A stretch of DNA of 64,000 nt from Paratinospora sagittata (GCA_035771175.1 CM069600.1:2821050-2885049); one strand, 5' to 3'; positions 38,284-57,688 are shown, counted from the first letter of the stretch. The notes: generated by a model not told the origin, from the letters alone. Program-made: numbers and translations.

Positions 38284-38440
38284 GTAAGCCAATGTGACCA
38301 ACCCAACCGAATTGAACACAACCCAATGGGTTGGATTGGATTAAAAAATCCCAACTTGAACGGTCCAGGTTGGTCCATGGGTTGACACCTTTGAGAACCC
38401 AACCTGACTCAACCCAACCCAACCCAAACTGACCTAACAT
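38284..38440. repeat. AACCCAACC-rich repeat
   Basis: Repeats of AACCCAACC and inverted GGGTTGG occur, with a homopyrimidine-rich CTTCTT stretch following at 38545-38620. A dispersed, small inverted-repeat family is likely. Confidence 0.45.
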
Positions 38441-38989
38441 TAACCTTAAAATCCCTTATCCCCTACAGCCACTGAATCGCAAAACTAACAAATCATCCAT
38501 TGTCTCAAATCCAAATTACAACCTTAATGGCCTTCTGCATAAAACCTCTCAACCCTTCTTTTTCTTTGTTTCTTCTTCTTCTTCGATTCGCTTTCTCTTC
38601 TTTATTTCTTCTTTTTCTACGCTTCTTGTTTTTTATTTATGTTTCTTCTTCTTCCTAGGTTTTTATTTCTTCTAAAGTTCAATTCATCTTCTTTACAAAA
38701 AAAACTTAAGTTATCTCAACCCGAATAACCTTTCTTGGCTTCCTATTGTCTGCATCTCTCTTTTATTGTCCTAGGTGTATGTAGGACTATGAATCGACTG
38801 AGCACTTGTACGACTAATGTTGCAAAAGTGGGTGTTTTGGAAGGGAGGTTCATCATATTGTCGTCCTGCTCCCATTACATTAGCATGACATCCGATCTTG
38901 GCTTATCTTTTAAGGAAAATAATATTTTCCCCTATGATTATTTTCTCTACATTATGGTGTATTTGGTTAGAATGAAATCAAAGAATTTT

Positions 38990-39235
38990 TCATGACACTG
39001 TCTTTGATGTTAACAGACTTTGGGAGAATATTAAATTGGTGGCTAGCATAGGGTTGTGGGTTCAAAATTCGCTGGAGGTTACTCTATTTCTTCTTGGCTA
39101 AGGGATTGGCCTCGGTATATGTGAGGGTTCGCGGTTTCAGGGGTTTTTCGTTGAATGATGTATTGGGCCTCGAGTACAATTTGTACATTGTATCATTGTT
39201 TTCATAATTTTTCAATGACTTTGCTTCTTCTTAAA
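38990..39235 (+). mobile_element. LINE 3'-end fragment
   Basis: Frame-shifted pieces such as RLWENIKLVASIGLWVQNSL and FRGFSLNDVL resemble the C-terminal tail after zf-RVT in plant LINEs. It ends in an AT-rich tail. Confidence 0.5.
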
Positions 39236-39552
39236 AATTAAAAATCTATATGCCAACTCCTCCTTTTTTCTAATATGCTTTTTTAAAAAATTTGTGGACA
39301 ACACAAAATTGAAAAATGTAAATTATATTTTTTTACATAAGATTTCACTTTTGTATTGAAGAATACGTATGTACATGTGTGTGTGTTAAAACTAATTAAT
39401 TTATTTACCGAAGGAGCTATAAATAAATATTGTTACAATGCTTAATAGGGTGTTGATCCTATTGATCAACTTGAACTAATTAAAATTGGTAGTTATTATT
39501 CGTTATTTTCATTGTAGTTACTTACTATAATTGAATTACTTAAAAAATTATA

Positions 39553-39750
39553 CCCAACAAGTGGGTGGGAGAGTGGCTAGGCATAAAGACATTTCCTAGT
39601 TCACTGTGGGCATGATCTTGGGTTCGAGTAAAGGTGACTTTCTCCCCCCACTTATTGGTATTGGGTGTGTCTCCTGCTCGAGAAACTAGGGGCCTAAGTG
39701 GATTAGTCAGGATTAGCCCGGATACCACTTAGTTATCCAAAAAAAAAAAA
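39553..39750 (+). mobile_element. tRNA-derived SINE
   Basis: About 198 bp with a tRNA-like head (box-A-like GTGGCTAGGCAT, box B GGGTTCGAGT) and a 3' A-run at 39739-39750. It is flanked by a 14-bp duplication CTTAAAA(A/T)ATTATA (39539-39552 and 39751-39764, one mismatch). Confidence 0.8.
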
Positions 39751-39894
39751 CTTAAAATATTATAACAAAAACAACGAAAGAAATCGCTTCATTAGCTACT
39801 ATAGTATTCACATTTGACATAAAAATAATTTTATAAAATGACATTTAAAATCCTTAAATTGAGTAGATTATGCAATTTTATAAATATATATGTT

Positions 39895-40150
39895 GAGTAG
39901 ATCAACCCAATTATCTTGACCCAAACCAACTTGAAGTCATTGGGTTGGGTTTGGGGGGTCTATTGGTATGGGTTGGTTTTAAACTTTTTTCAATCTGAAT
40001 TAATTGGGTTTGATTGGTATGTAGCCAAAACCCAAACCAACTGAACCATGAACATCCTTATTACCTAGGCCTCACCTAGACAACACCTAGGCATCGCCTG
40101 ACTTAAATGAGGTCAATCGCCTAGGCATCACCTTAGCGACTTGACAACAC
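39895..40150. repeat. AACCCAA / CGCCTAGGC-type repeat remnants
   Basis: AACCCAACC-family sequence (39900-40050) is followed by repeated CACCTAGGC / CGCCTAGGC motifs (40065-40130). Such motifs are common at the ends of plant MITE-like repeats. No boundaries could be fixed. Confidence 0.4.
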
Positions 40151-40363
40151 TACCCAACCTGTTGTCACAAATCTTCTCTTTTTACCTTTTTGTCCTACAA
40201 AAACCCATGAGGTTTGGAGAAGAGCAAATAGAGGCCAGGGCCACGTGTAAAACATAAGGTGGTCGATGTGTTGTTGGATGCGGTGCTTGGGGGCTCTCAA
40301 TAGTTGATGGAGAGGGAGATCAACCTCAAGAATTTGCTTGGTTGAGAACAATTGTCAGAGAGA

Positions 40364-40585
40364 AAGAGCAACAACAAAAAGTTAAGAGAAGAAGGTGAGC
40401 GTGTTTCTAGGGAAGAGAATGATTGAAGATGAGAAGAAGAGGAAAAAGATAAGAAGACGACAATGAAAAGGAAAGACGAAGGAAAGAGCCGAGGGAGGGG
40501 GAGAGAAGAGCTAAGAGAAGGGACAAGATTTAATGAACTAAAGTGAAGAAGAGGGAGAAAAGAAAAGAATTAGAGGGGTTGGTGG
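40364..40585 (+). repeat. Polypurine-rich tract of about 220 bp
   Basis: This stretch is dominated by A and G on the plus strand (GAGAAG, GGGAGAGAAG and similar), with few interruptions. There is no coding similarity. Confidence 0.7.
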
Positions 40586-41168
40586 AAGGAGGCGCAAAAG
40601 AGAATAGGAGGATTGAGGGTTTGCTTTAATACCAAATAATGGCACAAGCGAAAGGGAAGCGAGAATTATGAAAGAGCCAACATTGTTTATTCATTAGTGG
40701 TTCTAGCCAAGTATACCAAACTCTTATCTAAAATCCTAATAAATTAGCAGTCCAAATAAACAAAATCAGAAAATTAAATAAAATAAATCCTAAATTGATC
40801 CAAACTATTGAACACCAATGATACATGAGACAATGGGACTATTCATTTTGCATCATCATGTCATAGTTTTATCTGACAAAATTTTACAATGATTATCGAC
40901 TACTTAATACAACCCTCCTCCTTTATCTAGGCTTGGGACCACTTCTTTTTAATTATGTGCAAAGCAAACTCTATGAATGTAGAGTTATAGTATGTTCACT
41001 ATCTCATTCAAAACTAAATCACGTAGGCTACACACAAAGGAACCAGAGTAGTTGCTTGCCTCTCTTAATAATTCTTCAACTTCCATAGAATTTGAGCTGT
41101 CTAGCGCTGTCAATCATAACTTGCACTATATTTTCTTTTCTAACTTATTAAACTATCTCATCAAGAAC

Positions 41169-41416
41169 GCGTGGGCGATTGGAACGGCGAAGACAAGGGT
41201 GGTTGGAAGATTGAATAGGAGAATGGAAGGTTCTGAAGATGATGGAAGGAAGATCGAATGATGGGTTAGTGGCTCTAATGGGTCATCGAGCACAAAGCCC
41301 ACCTTAGGACATCTTGTCCCTTGGGGGCCTCTTTTGTACTCTTGACTATGTGCAAACCTTTACTTGCACTAGTTTTTATAAAATGCTCAGTTTTTTGTCC
41401 AAAAAAAAAAAAAAAA
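41169..41416 (+). mobile_element. Short retroposon with poly(A) and target duplication
   Basis: A 248-bp insert ends in an 18-A run and is flanked by an 18-bp duplication AACTA(T/C)CTCATCAAGAAC at 41151-41168 and 41417-41434 (one mismatch). The interior resembles a LINE 3' UTR, with TTTTGTACTC then TATAAAATGCTC before the tail. It is a severely 5'-truncated LINE or LINE-mobilised RNA. Confidence 0.85.
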
Positions 41417-41910
41417 AACTACCTCATCAAGAACTTGTAATAAATTCTTTGTGCTCTTAAAAACTAATGAGATGCATGCCGAATTTGAATCTCAAATGCA
41501 TCTCCTTTATTCCCATTCATTTTCTAATTCATAGATACACTTCATTTTTCGTCTTTATTTTTTCTGGATTATTTCTTGTTCTACTCTATGGCCAACGAGA
41601 CCCTATTATTGATTCTCATAGCAAAAACGGTGTAGGACTTTGTTACCATTTCCAAATATATTAGGATTTAAATATAAAGAGAAAGAACTTTGGCCATAAA
41701 TGGGTCTTTCTGGTGTTTCAAAACAACTTTATACAGAAATTCTTTTGAAAAAAGTATTTCTCATGACCTGCAGGGCACTTGTAGATTCAAATTAAATCAT
41801 ATGATCTGATGGTATTTGACAACAATGTGTGCATAATTACTACCGAACAATTCCTTTTTATTTAGTTGTTAACTTAAAGATAACATACCACTTCTAAACT
41901 TGTTGAAAGG

Positions 41911-42180
41911 ATGTCTTCACTTTTGAGATATGGTATGATGAGATCCTTGACTGGCATCAATTCAAGAATTTACACTTCATCTCGGTCTGCACCTCTTGCC
42001 ATTGTCTCTCAAGTAGAAAAGAATTTCTTAACTGAAAGATCTCTGAGGTTCTTGCTAATTCATCCTTACTGTAAGATTTCTTTTCCCTTGTCCTCTACCT
42101 CTATGTCTTTGCATAGATTTCTTGAAAAAAAAAATTCTTTGTATTTTTTGGGAAATCGGATAACCTCCAATGTAATATGA
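41911..42180 (+). other. Small open frame upstream of the glutaredoxin, function unknown
   Basis: The 89-codon frame starts MSSLLRYGMMRSLTGINSRI and is followed by Ser/Arg-rich sequence, like a mitochondrial presequence. I do not recognise the protein and the frame degrades into AT-rich sequence. It may be part of the glutaredoxin transcript's 5' UTR; an acceptor-like TTGCAG occurs at 42610-42615. Confidence 0.25.
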
Positions 42181-42666
42181 AGAAAGACAGGACCAAGATT
42201 ATTGCAGCTCCACCTCTGCGGAATTATCATGTCTCTTCCCTTAATTTTTTTTTCTAAGGTAGCTCCATAAAGCCAAACTTTTGTTTTTTCAGCCAGTTAT
42301 CAAGAAGACTTGCACTTGTTAGGGTTGGGATAAGTTAGAGTTAGCTAGAGAGCAGTGAATTGTAGGTCTGATATGAATTTACAGTATATTGTACAATTCT
42401 TAGATTCATATTTGCAACAAATAGTGTGATGGACCTGCAGTTTGGTTTGAGATCTTCCCCAATTTGGGTCCAAAAATTGGTTACCTTCCCTGTTTATACA
42501 TGTTCATATAAATATTTGTCTGTCAATTCCTTTTTCCCTCATAAAGCTTCTCTTCAAATTTAGTTTTGTAAGGTCGGTAGATGCTTCTGAGGCTGAATGT
42601 GTGAATTCCTTGCAGGCTGAGAGAAACATTGTTGCAGTGGAAAAGAGATCTGATCTTGAAATTCTT

Positions 42667-49812
<7,146 letters not shown>

Positions 49813-50635
49813 TGCAATGAAGCAAAATATGTCTTAAGTCATTCTAATTGCCAGAGTATCTTGAACAGAATTGTTGTCTTGCTAGTGTTCCTCCCCTGCT
49901 TATGTTGTTGGCATGTTATTGCTGTTGCCCTATTTGATTAGAGTTTCTTCTCTTTTCCTTTTGGTTAGCATTGTATGGATGTGGAGTTTCGAGACATTCC
50001 GACCACTCTTTTTTGTAGTACGTCTATATTCCCAGTGAAAATAGCTCTTATTTGACCGTGATACAATGTCTAATATTCATTATTGTTAGATATCGAGAGT
50101 ATTGATTTTTTACTTTTTATTTTATTAATTTATTTTTTGTCAAAGGTAGCATTTTTATTTCAAAGCAGTCTCCATGTTTGGAGTACATCCTGCCTATAAA
50201 TACAAAGACATTTGCTAATACAATGTAGGCACAGCTATGGAATTAAAAAGAAATCTCAACAAGATCAAAGAATTTATATTAATTTCAGATTTCAGTTTTT
50301 ACACAAGATGATGGTTGATTCTTCTCCTTTCCTCTCATAAATAATATGCCTATAACCATCCCTATAACTTAGCAACATGCAAGAATAACCAATCGCATTA
50401 ACAGTAAAATGGTGGAGAGATTGAATTAATCTGATGCAACGAATTGTCAGACCGCTTCCAACCGGAGAAAAAAGAAAAAAGAAGAGGAAATAAGATGAGA
50501 AATTTAGAAAACCATTTAGAGTGTATTCTCACCCGACATCACAAAAAAGCACATACGAGGTTTTCTTTTGGTGTGTGCGTGTGTTCGTGCGGCTGCAGGG
50601 AGGGGTTCAAGCCACAGCTTCACTATCATAAAGTT
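49813..50635. other. Glutaredoxin 3' flank, no other gene
   Basis: Presumed 3' UTR, then AT-rich intergenic sequence. Nothing coding was recognised. Confidence 0.5.
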
Positions 50636-50644
50636 AAAACAAAC

Positions 50645-51760
50645 AAGATTTTTTCCATGATTACCCTTTAAAAAAAAATAATTTCACAAATGTCATCCCC
50701 TTAAAAATAATGTCACATTTGTCACATTTTACTGTTTACTACACAATCAGCACGCCAAATATACGTCATGTCAGCGTGGAGGTGAAATTTTTTTAAGTGG
50801 AATCAAAAGACGCCTTCCTTCATAATTTTATTTTAGTGTGAAGGGAATGCGTCTTTTCAAAAGACGCATTCCCTTCACAATTTTTTTTTTTTTACAACTA
50901 CATTTAGAAGCTCTTCGAAACAATCCAAGAATTTGGGTTTCGAATTCTCCTCTCAATCGCTCAATCGATATCTTCAGCAACTGGTAAAGAACGCAGATAG
51001 GAAGACGATGGGTTTCGAATCCCTCTTTCAATCGAAGAAAACCTGATGAGAAATTTGGAGGACAAGGAATCGATTCATTAATCATTATTCCATCAATACA
51101 TACATCGTTTCAATTTTTTATATTTTTTCAAGAGAGAGAGAAAGAAACATGTAATCAAAAGGAAGAGAAATTCAATTCAAAGTTCAGCGTAAACATCCAT
51201 CATCGCAATAACATAAGTAGATTAATTTTAATCAACAACAAAGAAAAAAGAAAAACATGCGATCATTGATAAAACAGAGTAATAAGACCGCTTTAGAGAA
51301 TAGAATGTTGATGTCGATCGCAGATCAACATACAGAAACCCTATCTTGAAATCCAATCCATCAAACACTACTAAAATACTAATCAACATACCAAAATCAC
51401 AAAAAATAAATCACTGTTACCTTTCGGGAACGAATCGAACATGAGAGATCCGATGAGCATAGTGATTGCTGAAGATCTCGATTTTAAGGGAAGGCGTGAA
51501 AGGAAGGAGGCGTCTTTTCAAAAGACGCCTTCCCTTCACCTTTAAAAAAATTTACGCCTTCCCTTGCACAAAATTTTTTTAGTGGAAGAAAAGACGCCTT
51601 CCCTTCCACTTAAAAAAATTCCACCTCCGCGCTGACATGGTGCATATTTGGCGTGCTGACTGTGTAGTAAACATTAAAATGTGGCAAATGTGACATTATT
51701 TTTAAGGGGATGACATTTGTGAAATTATTTTTTTTTGAAGGATAATCATGTAAAAAGTCC
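50645..51760. mobile_element. Non-autonomous Mutator-like element with long TIRs
   Basis: 1,116 bp flanked by a perfect 9-bp duplication AAAACAAAC at 50636-50644 and 51761-51769. Terminal inverted repeats of about 160 bp share AATAATTTCACAAATGTCAT, then GTCACATTT and CAGCACGCCAAATAT. Internal sub-terminal palindromes contain the AAGACGCNTTCCCTTC motif many times. No transposase is encoded. The interior (about 50900-51480) is AT-rich with no recognised host exon. Confidence 0.9.
50838..50878. repeat. Perfect 41-nt hairpin inside the Mutator-like element
   Basis: A 20-bp arm ending GCGTCTTTT, a single central C, and the exact reverse complement. A related, imperfect hairpin lies at about 51490-51541. 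Confidence 0.9.
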
Positions 51761-51867
51761 AAAACAAACAGGCATTGCAACTTTGTAACTTCACTAGAAA
51801 ATTTCCTACTTGAAAGAAGGAAAAACTCCCTCAATCTTATCCTTTATTCACTTGGTTCATACAACAG

Positions 51868-52552
51868 AGTGCATTTTGTTTGCCGAATAAGTATTGACGG
51901 AGCCCACGCTGGAAAAAAGAAGAAGAAATGCAGCACATATATTAGCTCTGAAGAATTCTAGTACAATAGCATCTATCTTGCTGAATTATAAGTGTGTTAC
52001 TTCTCACTAATCTTTCAGAATCTAATTTACCCAGATTTGTTGTCCATGCAAATCCATTTGGATTTCCAACTCTAGAGCTCTTAAAAAGTAGCTTGCTGAG
52101 TATGAGGATCTCTAAACTGAGATCTACCATATCATTTTCGTGCATTCTGGAAGTTCATTTTCTTTAAATCCAAAGAAGAAGAGCCTATCTTCACAAGAAA
52201 AAAAAAAGTAGAGGAAGAAGAAGAAGAAGAAGAATAAGAACCTCTATAATATCCACCTTTAGGCATTGAAAGTATTCTAGGATCTACTCTCAACCAAACC
52301 TTTTCCCAACTACATGGGTCGGCAACAAGAATCCGCTTCCTCCATTCTATCAAAAGCTAAGTCAACATTTAAATTACAAGTATTATCTCTTTCTTAATTA
52401 TCTATATCCAAATTATTTTAGGTTTGCCTTTATTTCTATCATTACCATGAATTGTAAATAAGTCTTCCTAGTTGGTGCATCTAAAGGTGTTCATTGTTCA
52501 AGCTACCTTAATCAGTTTTCTCTCATTTTATCTTCAATTAGGACTACTCTTT
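51868..52552 (-). pseudogene. Inverted copy of ALG10 intron 3 end and exon 4 start
   Basis: The reverse complement matches 60267-60945 almost throughout. It includes the RTE fragment within ALG10 intron 3, the CTT/GAA microsatellite, the acceptor region TCTTTTTTCCAGC and the first codons of exon 4 as far as the CGGCAAACAAA segment. It is diverged by scattered substitutions and lacks the remaining exons, so it is non-functional. Confidence 0.88.
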
Positions 52553-52605
52553 TTTTATTGTAGCCAGTTACATACATATATGCGTTCACATAAAATGACA
52601 GAAAT

Positions 52606-53006
52606 CAGGTTTGTGGCCAGCTCTTGGGTACATGCTGTGGCATCTTTTGCGACACTCTAGCATATATGGCTAGAAAGGAACAATAGAATCTTCAATGATA
52701 AATTTAAGGATGCTAATGCATTATGGGAGGACAGTAGGTTTGTGGCCAGCTCTTGGGTACATGCCTCTGCCCTAGTTAGTGGCCCTTCTCTATCAGACTG
52801 GATTTTGAATTGTGGGGGGGGGGGAGGTAGCTTCCTATTTCAATTGTAATATTGGGTGTTGAGGTCACAGTTTTGGTTTCTATGGCTAAAGGTCGATAAT
52901 TTTGTGTTGTTTTGGGCGCATAGTTAGTTCTCCCTTTGGATGTATTCTCAATTCTTATATATTTTCTAATATATCCATCAATTGTTTCTGCTAAAAAAAA
53001 AAAAAA
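52606..53006 (+). mobile_element. 5'-truncated LINE with 18-bp target duplication
   Basis: Only the C-terminal tail remains, reading IWLERNNRIFNDKFKDANAL and SSWVHASALVSGPSLSDWIL, followed by a 3' UTR and an A-run. It is flanked by ACATAAAATGACAGAAAT at 52588-52605 and 53010-53027 (perfect). Its first roughly 30 bp repeat an internal segment (52737-52767) and are out of place, as in an aberrant reverse-transcription start. Confidence 0.9.
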
Positions 53007-53175
53007 CAAACATAAAATGACAGAAATAGATAATTTTTTTTATTTGTATGGTTTACATCAAAAAACAAAAAAATTCCTTTTCCAGCCATCCATGATAGGG
53101 ATGATATATGTAGGTAATGTACACTTTGAACATATATATTAGATGTCAATGTAGCAATTCTCATATATATATATA

Positions 53176-53220
53176 TAGCCAGTTACATACATATATGCGT
53201 TCACATAAAATGATAGAAAT
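53176..53220. repeat. Second copy of a 45-bp segment from 52561-52605
   Basis: One mismatch in 45 bp, same orientation. It contains the LINE target site, but no LINE follows this copy. A local duplication that may predate or accompany the insertion. Confidence 0.8.
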
Positions 53221-53610
53221 ATTAAGACATTGCTGATAGGAACAATAATTCTTGATTGTTATATATAATCATACCAATAAATGACATACCATGCTATATC
53301 TACAAGAAGAAGAGTTGGCTCTGTTGAGGACGACCTCTTTACATTTTCTAAACCATAAAGCATATGTGCAGCAACACTTGGATGAGCTTTGATCTTTATG
53401 AACCACAAAACTGTACCACAATAAGCACATAAAAACAAGGTCGCGAGGCTTATAGATCGCAATTTATAGGATGAAGACATTCTCATGAGCTTATAGATGT
53501 GAATGTTTAGAGCACCTTCCTACCATACAACTCTTTAGATGACCAGTTCATGATAAACTCATGCATGCGATACTGAACCGTGAGCATGGCCGTGATATCA
53601 TCTCCATACA

Positions 53611-53978
53611 TGTTGGCATCCGTTCAAATTCCAAAACTGCAGAAAGATAATGGGTATCAGTTATTGGAAGAGAAAGGGTCACCCACTCCCTTCTATTTTA
53701 AGGCTGAACGTTGGGCATTAGTTGCGAACTGATGGAATTCCCCCACTTTGTTTGTTTTATTGCATTAAAATAGGGAGGCTATTCAGCTAGTCCTTGTACC
53801 CTATAAAAGAGTGCTTTGTATCTTTGTTTTTTAAGCAAGTAAGAAAATTTTGAATAAAGATAGTAGAATTCTCATTCTCTTTCTCCTCTTTATATTTTTG
53901 AGTACTTGTTCATCCTCTATCAATTCTCTTCTCCATTTTGAAATAGTGAGATTGTGTGAGTGCTTATTGTTTCTATCA
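53611..53978 (+). repeat. copia-2 5' LTR
   Basis: Starts TGTTGGCATCCG and ends GTTTCTATCA. TATAAAAG lies at 53803-53810. Confidence 0.93.
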
Positions 53979-53995
53979 GTGGTATCAAAGCTAGG

Positions 53996-55816
53996 ATGAA
54001 TTCTGTCCAGCAACAAGTTCCTAAGTTATCAAACGATAACTATGGTTCATGGTGTATCCAAATGAAAGCCTTGTTTGGATCTCAAGATCTTTGGGAAACC
54101 ATTAACGATGGTTTTGTGGAACCCACTGGCGAGCAAGAGGCTGCATGTACAGCAGATGAAAAGAAGGCTATTAGGGAGCAAAGGAAGAAGGATAAAAAAG
54201 CTTTGTTTATACTCTATCAAGGGTTGGACGAAGCTACCTTCGAAAAGGTTGCCGAAGCAACAACAAGCAAAGAAGCATGGGATATTCTTGTTTCCATCTT
54301 CAAAGGAGATGATCGAGTGAAGCGGGTTCGTCTTCAAGCATCGCGAGGCGAGTTTGAAGCTCTCCACATGAAGGATGGCGAATCGGTGTCCGATTATTTT
54401 CCACGGTTGCTAATAATCGTGAATGGCTTGAAGAGAAATGGTGAGAAGCTAGATGACATCCGTGTCGTCGTGAAGGTACTCCGATCCCTTTCCTCTAAAT
54501 TTGAGCATGTAGTTGTAGCTATCGAAGAGTCTAAGGACTTGGAGATACTTACAATTGAGGAATTATTGGGTTCACTACAAGTACATGAGCAAAGGATGCA
54601 TAAGAAATCTAATCCAGCTGTATTGGAACAAGCATTAGAGTCAAAACTGACTCTAAATGATCAAAGAAAATTTACCTCCAACCGTGGTCGAGGCAGATGC
54701 CAAGGGCGAGGTACAACTCAACAATCAAGCCAAAGTCAGCAGGAGAATCAAAGCTTTAGAGGACGAGGAGGTAACCGAGGTAGAGGAAGATCCTATGGAC
54801 ATGAAGCCAATAGGAATGTCCAATGTTTTAACTGCAATAAATTTGGACACTACACCTCCGATTGTTGGTTCAAAATTGATGAACAAGCCAATGTTGCAGA
54901 GACATCACATGATGTAGGTAATGAATCTATCGTACTTCTTGCACATGATGATTCTCATACTTCATATAAAAATTGGTATCTTGATTCTGGGGCAAACAAT
55001 CATATGTGTGGCAAGAAAGAATTGTTTGTAGAACTCACAGAAGAAGTCCACGAAAAGGTGAACTTGGGAGATTCCTCCAAACTATCAGTTGAAGGCAAAG
55101 GGAAAATAAAAATCTATCAGAAAGATGGTAAGAATGGGTATATCTCTGATGTGTATTATGTACCTAATATGAAAAGCAATATTCTTAGCATTGGGCAGCT
55201 TGTAGAAAAGGGATATAACATACAATTGAGAGACAACTCTCTCATTTTGAGATATACAAGTGGAAGAATCATCGCACATGTTCCGATGACCCAAAATCGA
55301 ATGTTCCCACTTCATCTTAACACAAAGTCAGAGAAATGCTTCTATGGAGTCAAAGAAAGTGAGTCATGGAAGTGGCATCATCGCCTTGGGCATCTCCACT
55401 TTAGCGGTCTAAAACTACTATCTTCATCAAGCATGGTGCATGGGTTACCAATGATCGAGCTGCCAAGTAACACTTGTGATGTTTGTATACTTGGCAAACA
55501 AGCACAACTTCCTTTTCCCAGCGGCAAATCATGGAGAGCAACGACACCACTTCAACTGATCCACACTGACATATGTGGACCTATTGAACCTGAGTCGCTA
55601 GGAGGTAGTAGATACTTTATTACTTTCATTGACGACTTCAGCAGAAAATTATGGGTTTATTTTCTTAAAGAAAAGTCAGCTGCTTTTGTTGTATTCAAAA
55701 ACTATAAAGCCCATGTAGAAAAAGAAAGTGGTCACAAAATTGTAACTCTCCACTTGATCGAGGTGAAAAATACACCTCAAAAGTATTTGATGAGTATTGC
55801 AGGGAAGAAGGCATAA
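53996..55816 (+). pseudogene. copia-2 gag-protease-integrase N-terminal part
   Basis: Start is the ATG at 53996 just after the PBS. Gag reads PKLSNDNYGSWCIQMKALFG with an RGRG-rich stretch and the zinc knuckle CFNCNKFGHYTSDC. Protease is WYLDSGANNHMCG. The pre-integrase zinc region is WHHRLGHLHFSGL...CDVCILGKQ. Integrase starts HTDICGPIEPESLGG. The frame is lost at about 55755. In another frame TPQQNEIAERKNRTI continues to about 55930, where integrase is cut short by a deletion. Confidence 0.92.
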
Positions 55817-56089
55817 AACATCAATATACTGCGACTTACACCCCACAGCAAAATGAGATCGCTGAAAGAAAGAATCGCACGATTCTTAACATGACAAGAA
55901 CTATGCTCAAGGAGAAAGGATTGCCAAAGAACTTGAAGAACCCCCAACACAAGTTCCACCAGGTATACCACCATCTCCTCAACATGACACACCTTCTCCG
56001 AGAAGAAACTCACCATCTTCAGCAGAAAGTAGTAGAAACAGATCTTCCATACACCAAAGTCCCATCAAAATGAGAAGTCTCGCGAAGAT

Positions 56090-57674
56090 TTATAATCAAT
56101 GAGAAGAAGACGAAGAGACCAACCTCTTCTGTTTATATGCTGATCACGAGCCTCTGGCCTTCCAAGAAGCTGTAGAAGAAGAATGTTGGCGATCAGCAAT
56201 GGAGGAGGAGATTCATGCTATTCAGAAGAATGACACTTGGGAGTTGACAACACTTTCAACAAATCAAAAGGCTATTGGTGTCAAGTGGGTGTACAAGATC
56301 AAACGTACTGCTGAGGGTGAAGTTTCTCGTTACAAAGCGAGACTAGTTGCTAAAGGCTTCAAGCAGAAGTACGGTATCGACTACGAAGAGGTTTTTGCAC
56401 CAGTTGCAAGACTTGACACGGTGAGATTATTGATTGCACTTGCCGCTCATCATAATTTGAAGATATATCAGCTTGATGTCAAATCAGCCTTTCTCAATGG
56501 CATTCTCGAAGAAGTGTATATTCACCAGCCAGAAGGTTTTGAAATTGAAGGAGAAAAAAACAAGGTATATCGCCTGAAAAAGGCATTATATGGTTTAAAG
56601 CAGGCACCAAGAGCTTGGAATGCACGCATTGATAACTACCTTCATCATAATGGTTTCACCAAATGTCCATATGAGCATGCAGTCTACATGAAGAAAAATC
56701 ATCAAGGTGAATTTTTTATTATTTTCCTATATGTTGATGACCTGTTGTACACAGGAACTAGCAGTGAAATGCTTATGGAATTCAAGCTATCAATGTTTAA
56801 AGAGTTTGAGATGACAGACAACAGAGTGATGACCTATTTCCTTGGGATTGAAGTGAAGCAACAACAAGATGGGATATTTATATCTCAAACAAAGTACATG
56901 AAGGAAATTTTGGAGAAATTCAAGATGAGTAATTGCAACACTGTGAACACTCCAGTAGCTACATGTATGAAACTATCAAGAGAAGGAAATGGAGGATTTG
57001 TGGACTCAAATTTTTTCAAGAGTCTGGTTGGAAGCCTGAGGTACTTGACAATCACAAGGCCCGATATTATGTATGGTGTCGGACTTGTGAGTCGTTACAT
57101 GGAGACACCAAAAGAGTCACATTGGCTAGCTGCAAAAAGAATACTAAGGTATATCAAAGGCTCACTTAATCTTGGTCTATTTTATAATTATGGTAAAAAT
57201 GCAAAATTAGTAGGCTATTTAGATAGTGATTGGGGAGGGGACCAAGATGAGAGAAAAAGCACCACTGGCTATGTCTTCTATCTTGGCACAACTGCATTTT
57301 CTTAGACCACCAAGAAACAAAAAATAGTGGCTTTATCTTCTTGTGAAACAGAGTATATAGCAGCTTCATCTACTATTTGTGAAGCAATATGGGTACGGAT
57401 TATTTTGAAGGAGTTGGATCATCCACAGGAGGAGCCAACTGTGATATTTGTGGACAACAAGTCAGCTATCCAGCTTGCAAAGAATCCAGTCCATCATGGA
57501 AGGAGCAAGCACATTGATACTCGGTTTAATTTTCTTCGTGATCATGTGAAGCAAAAGACTGTAGAGCTCCAATATTGTCACACTACTGAACAAGTAGCAG
57601 ATATATTCACTAAACCATTATCAAGTGAAATTTTCATGAAGCTAAGAGACATGCTAGGCATGAAGCAGTTTTGA
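56090..57674 (+). pseudogene. copia-2 reverse transcriptase and RNase H
   Basis: RT reads [40 protein letters not shown] and the catalytic YVDDLLYTG. RNase H carries [20 protein letters not shown], then a TAG at about 57303 where Trp is expected, then ALSSCETEYIAAS and DIFTKPL. Apart from that stop the domains are open. The polypurine tract follows the final TGA. Confidence 0.93.
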
Positions 57675-57688
57675 TTTGAGGGGGCGAA

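Noticed and set aside
53831..54367. Minus-strand frames near the copia-2 start
   Set aside because: Antisense to the LTR and gag of copia-2.
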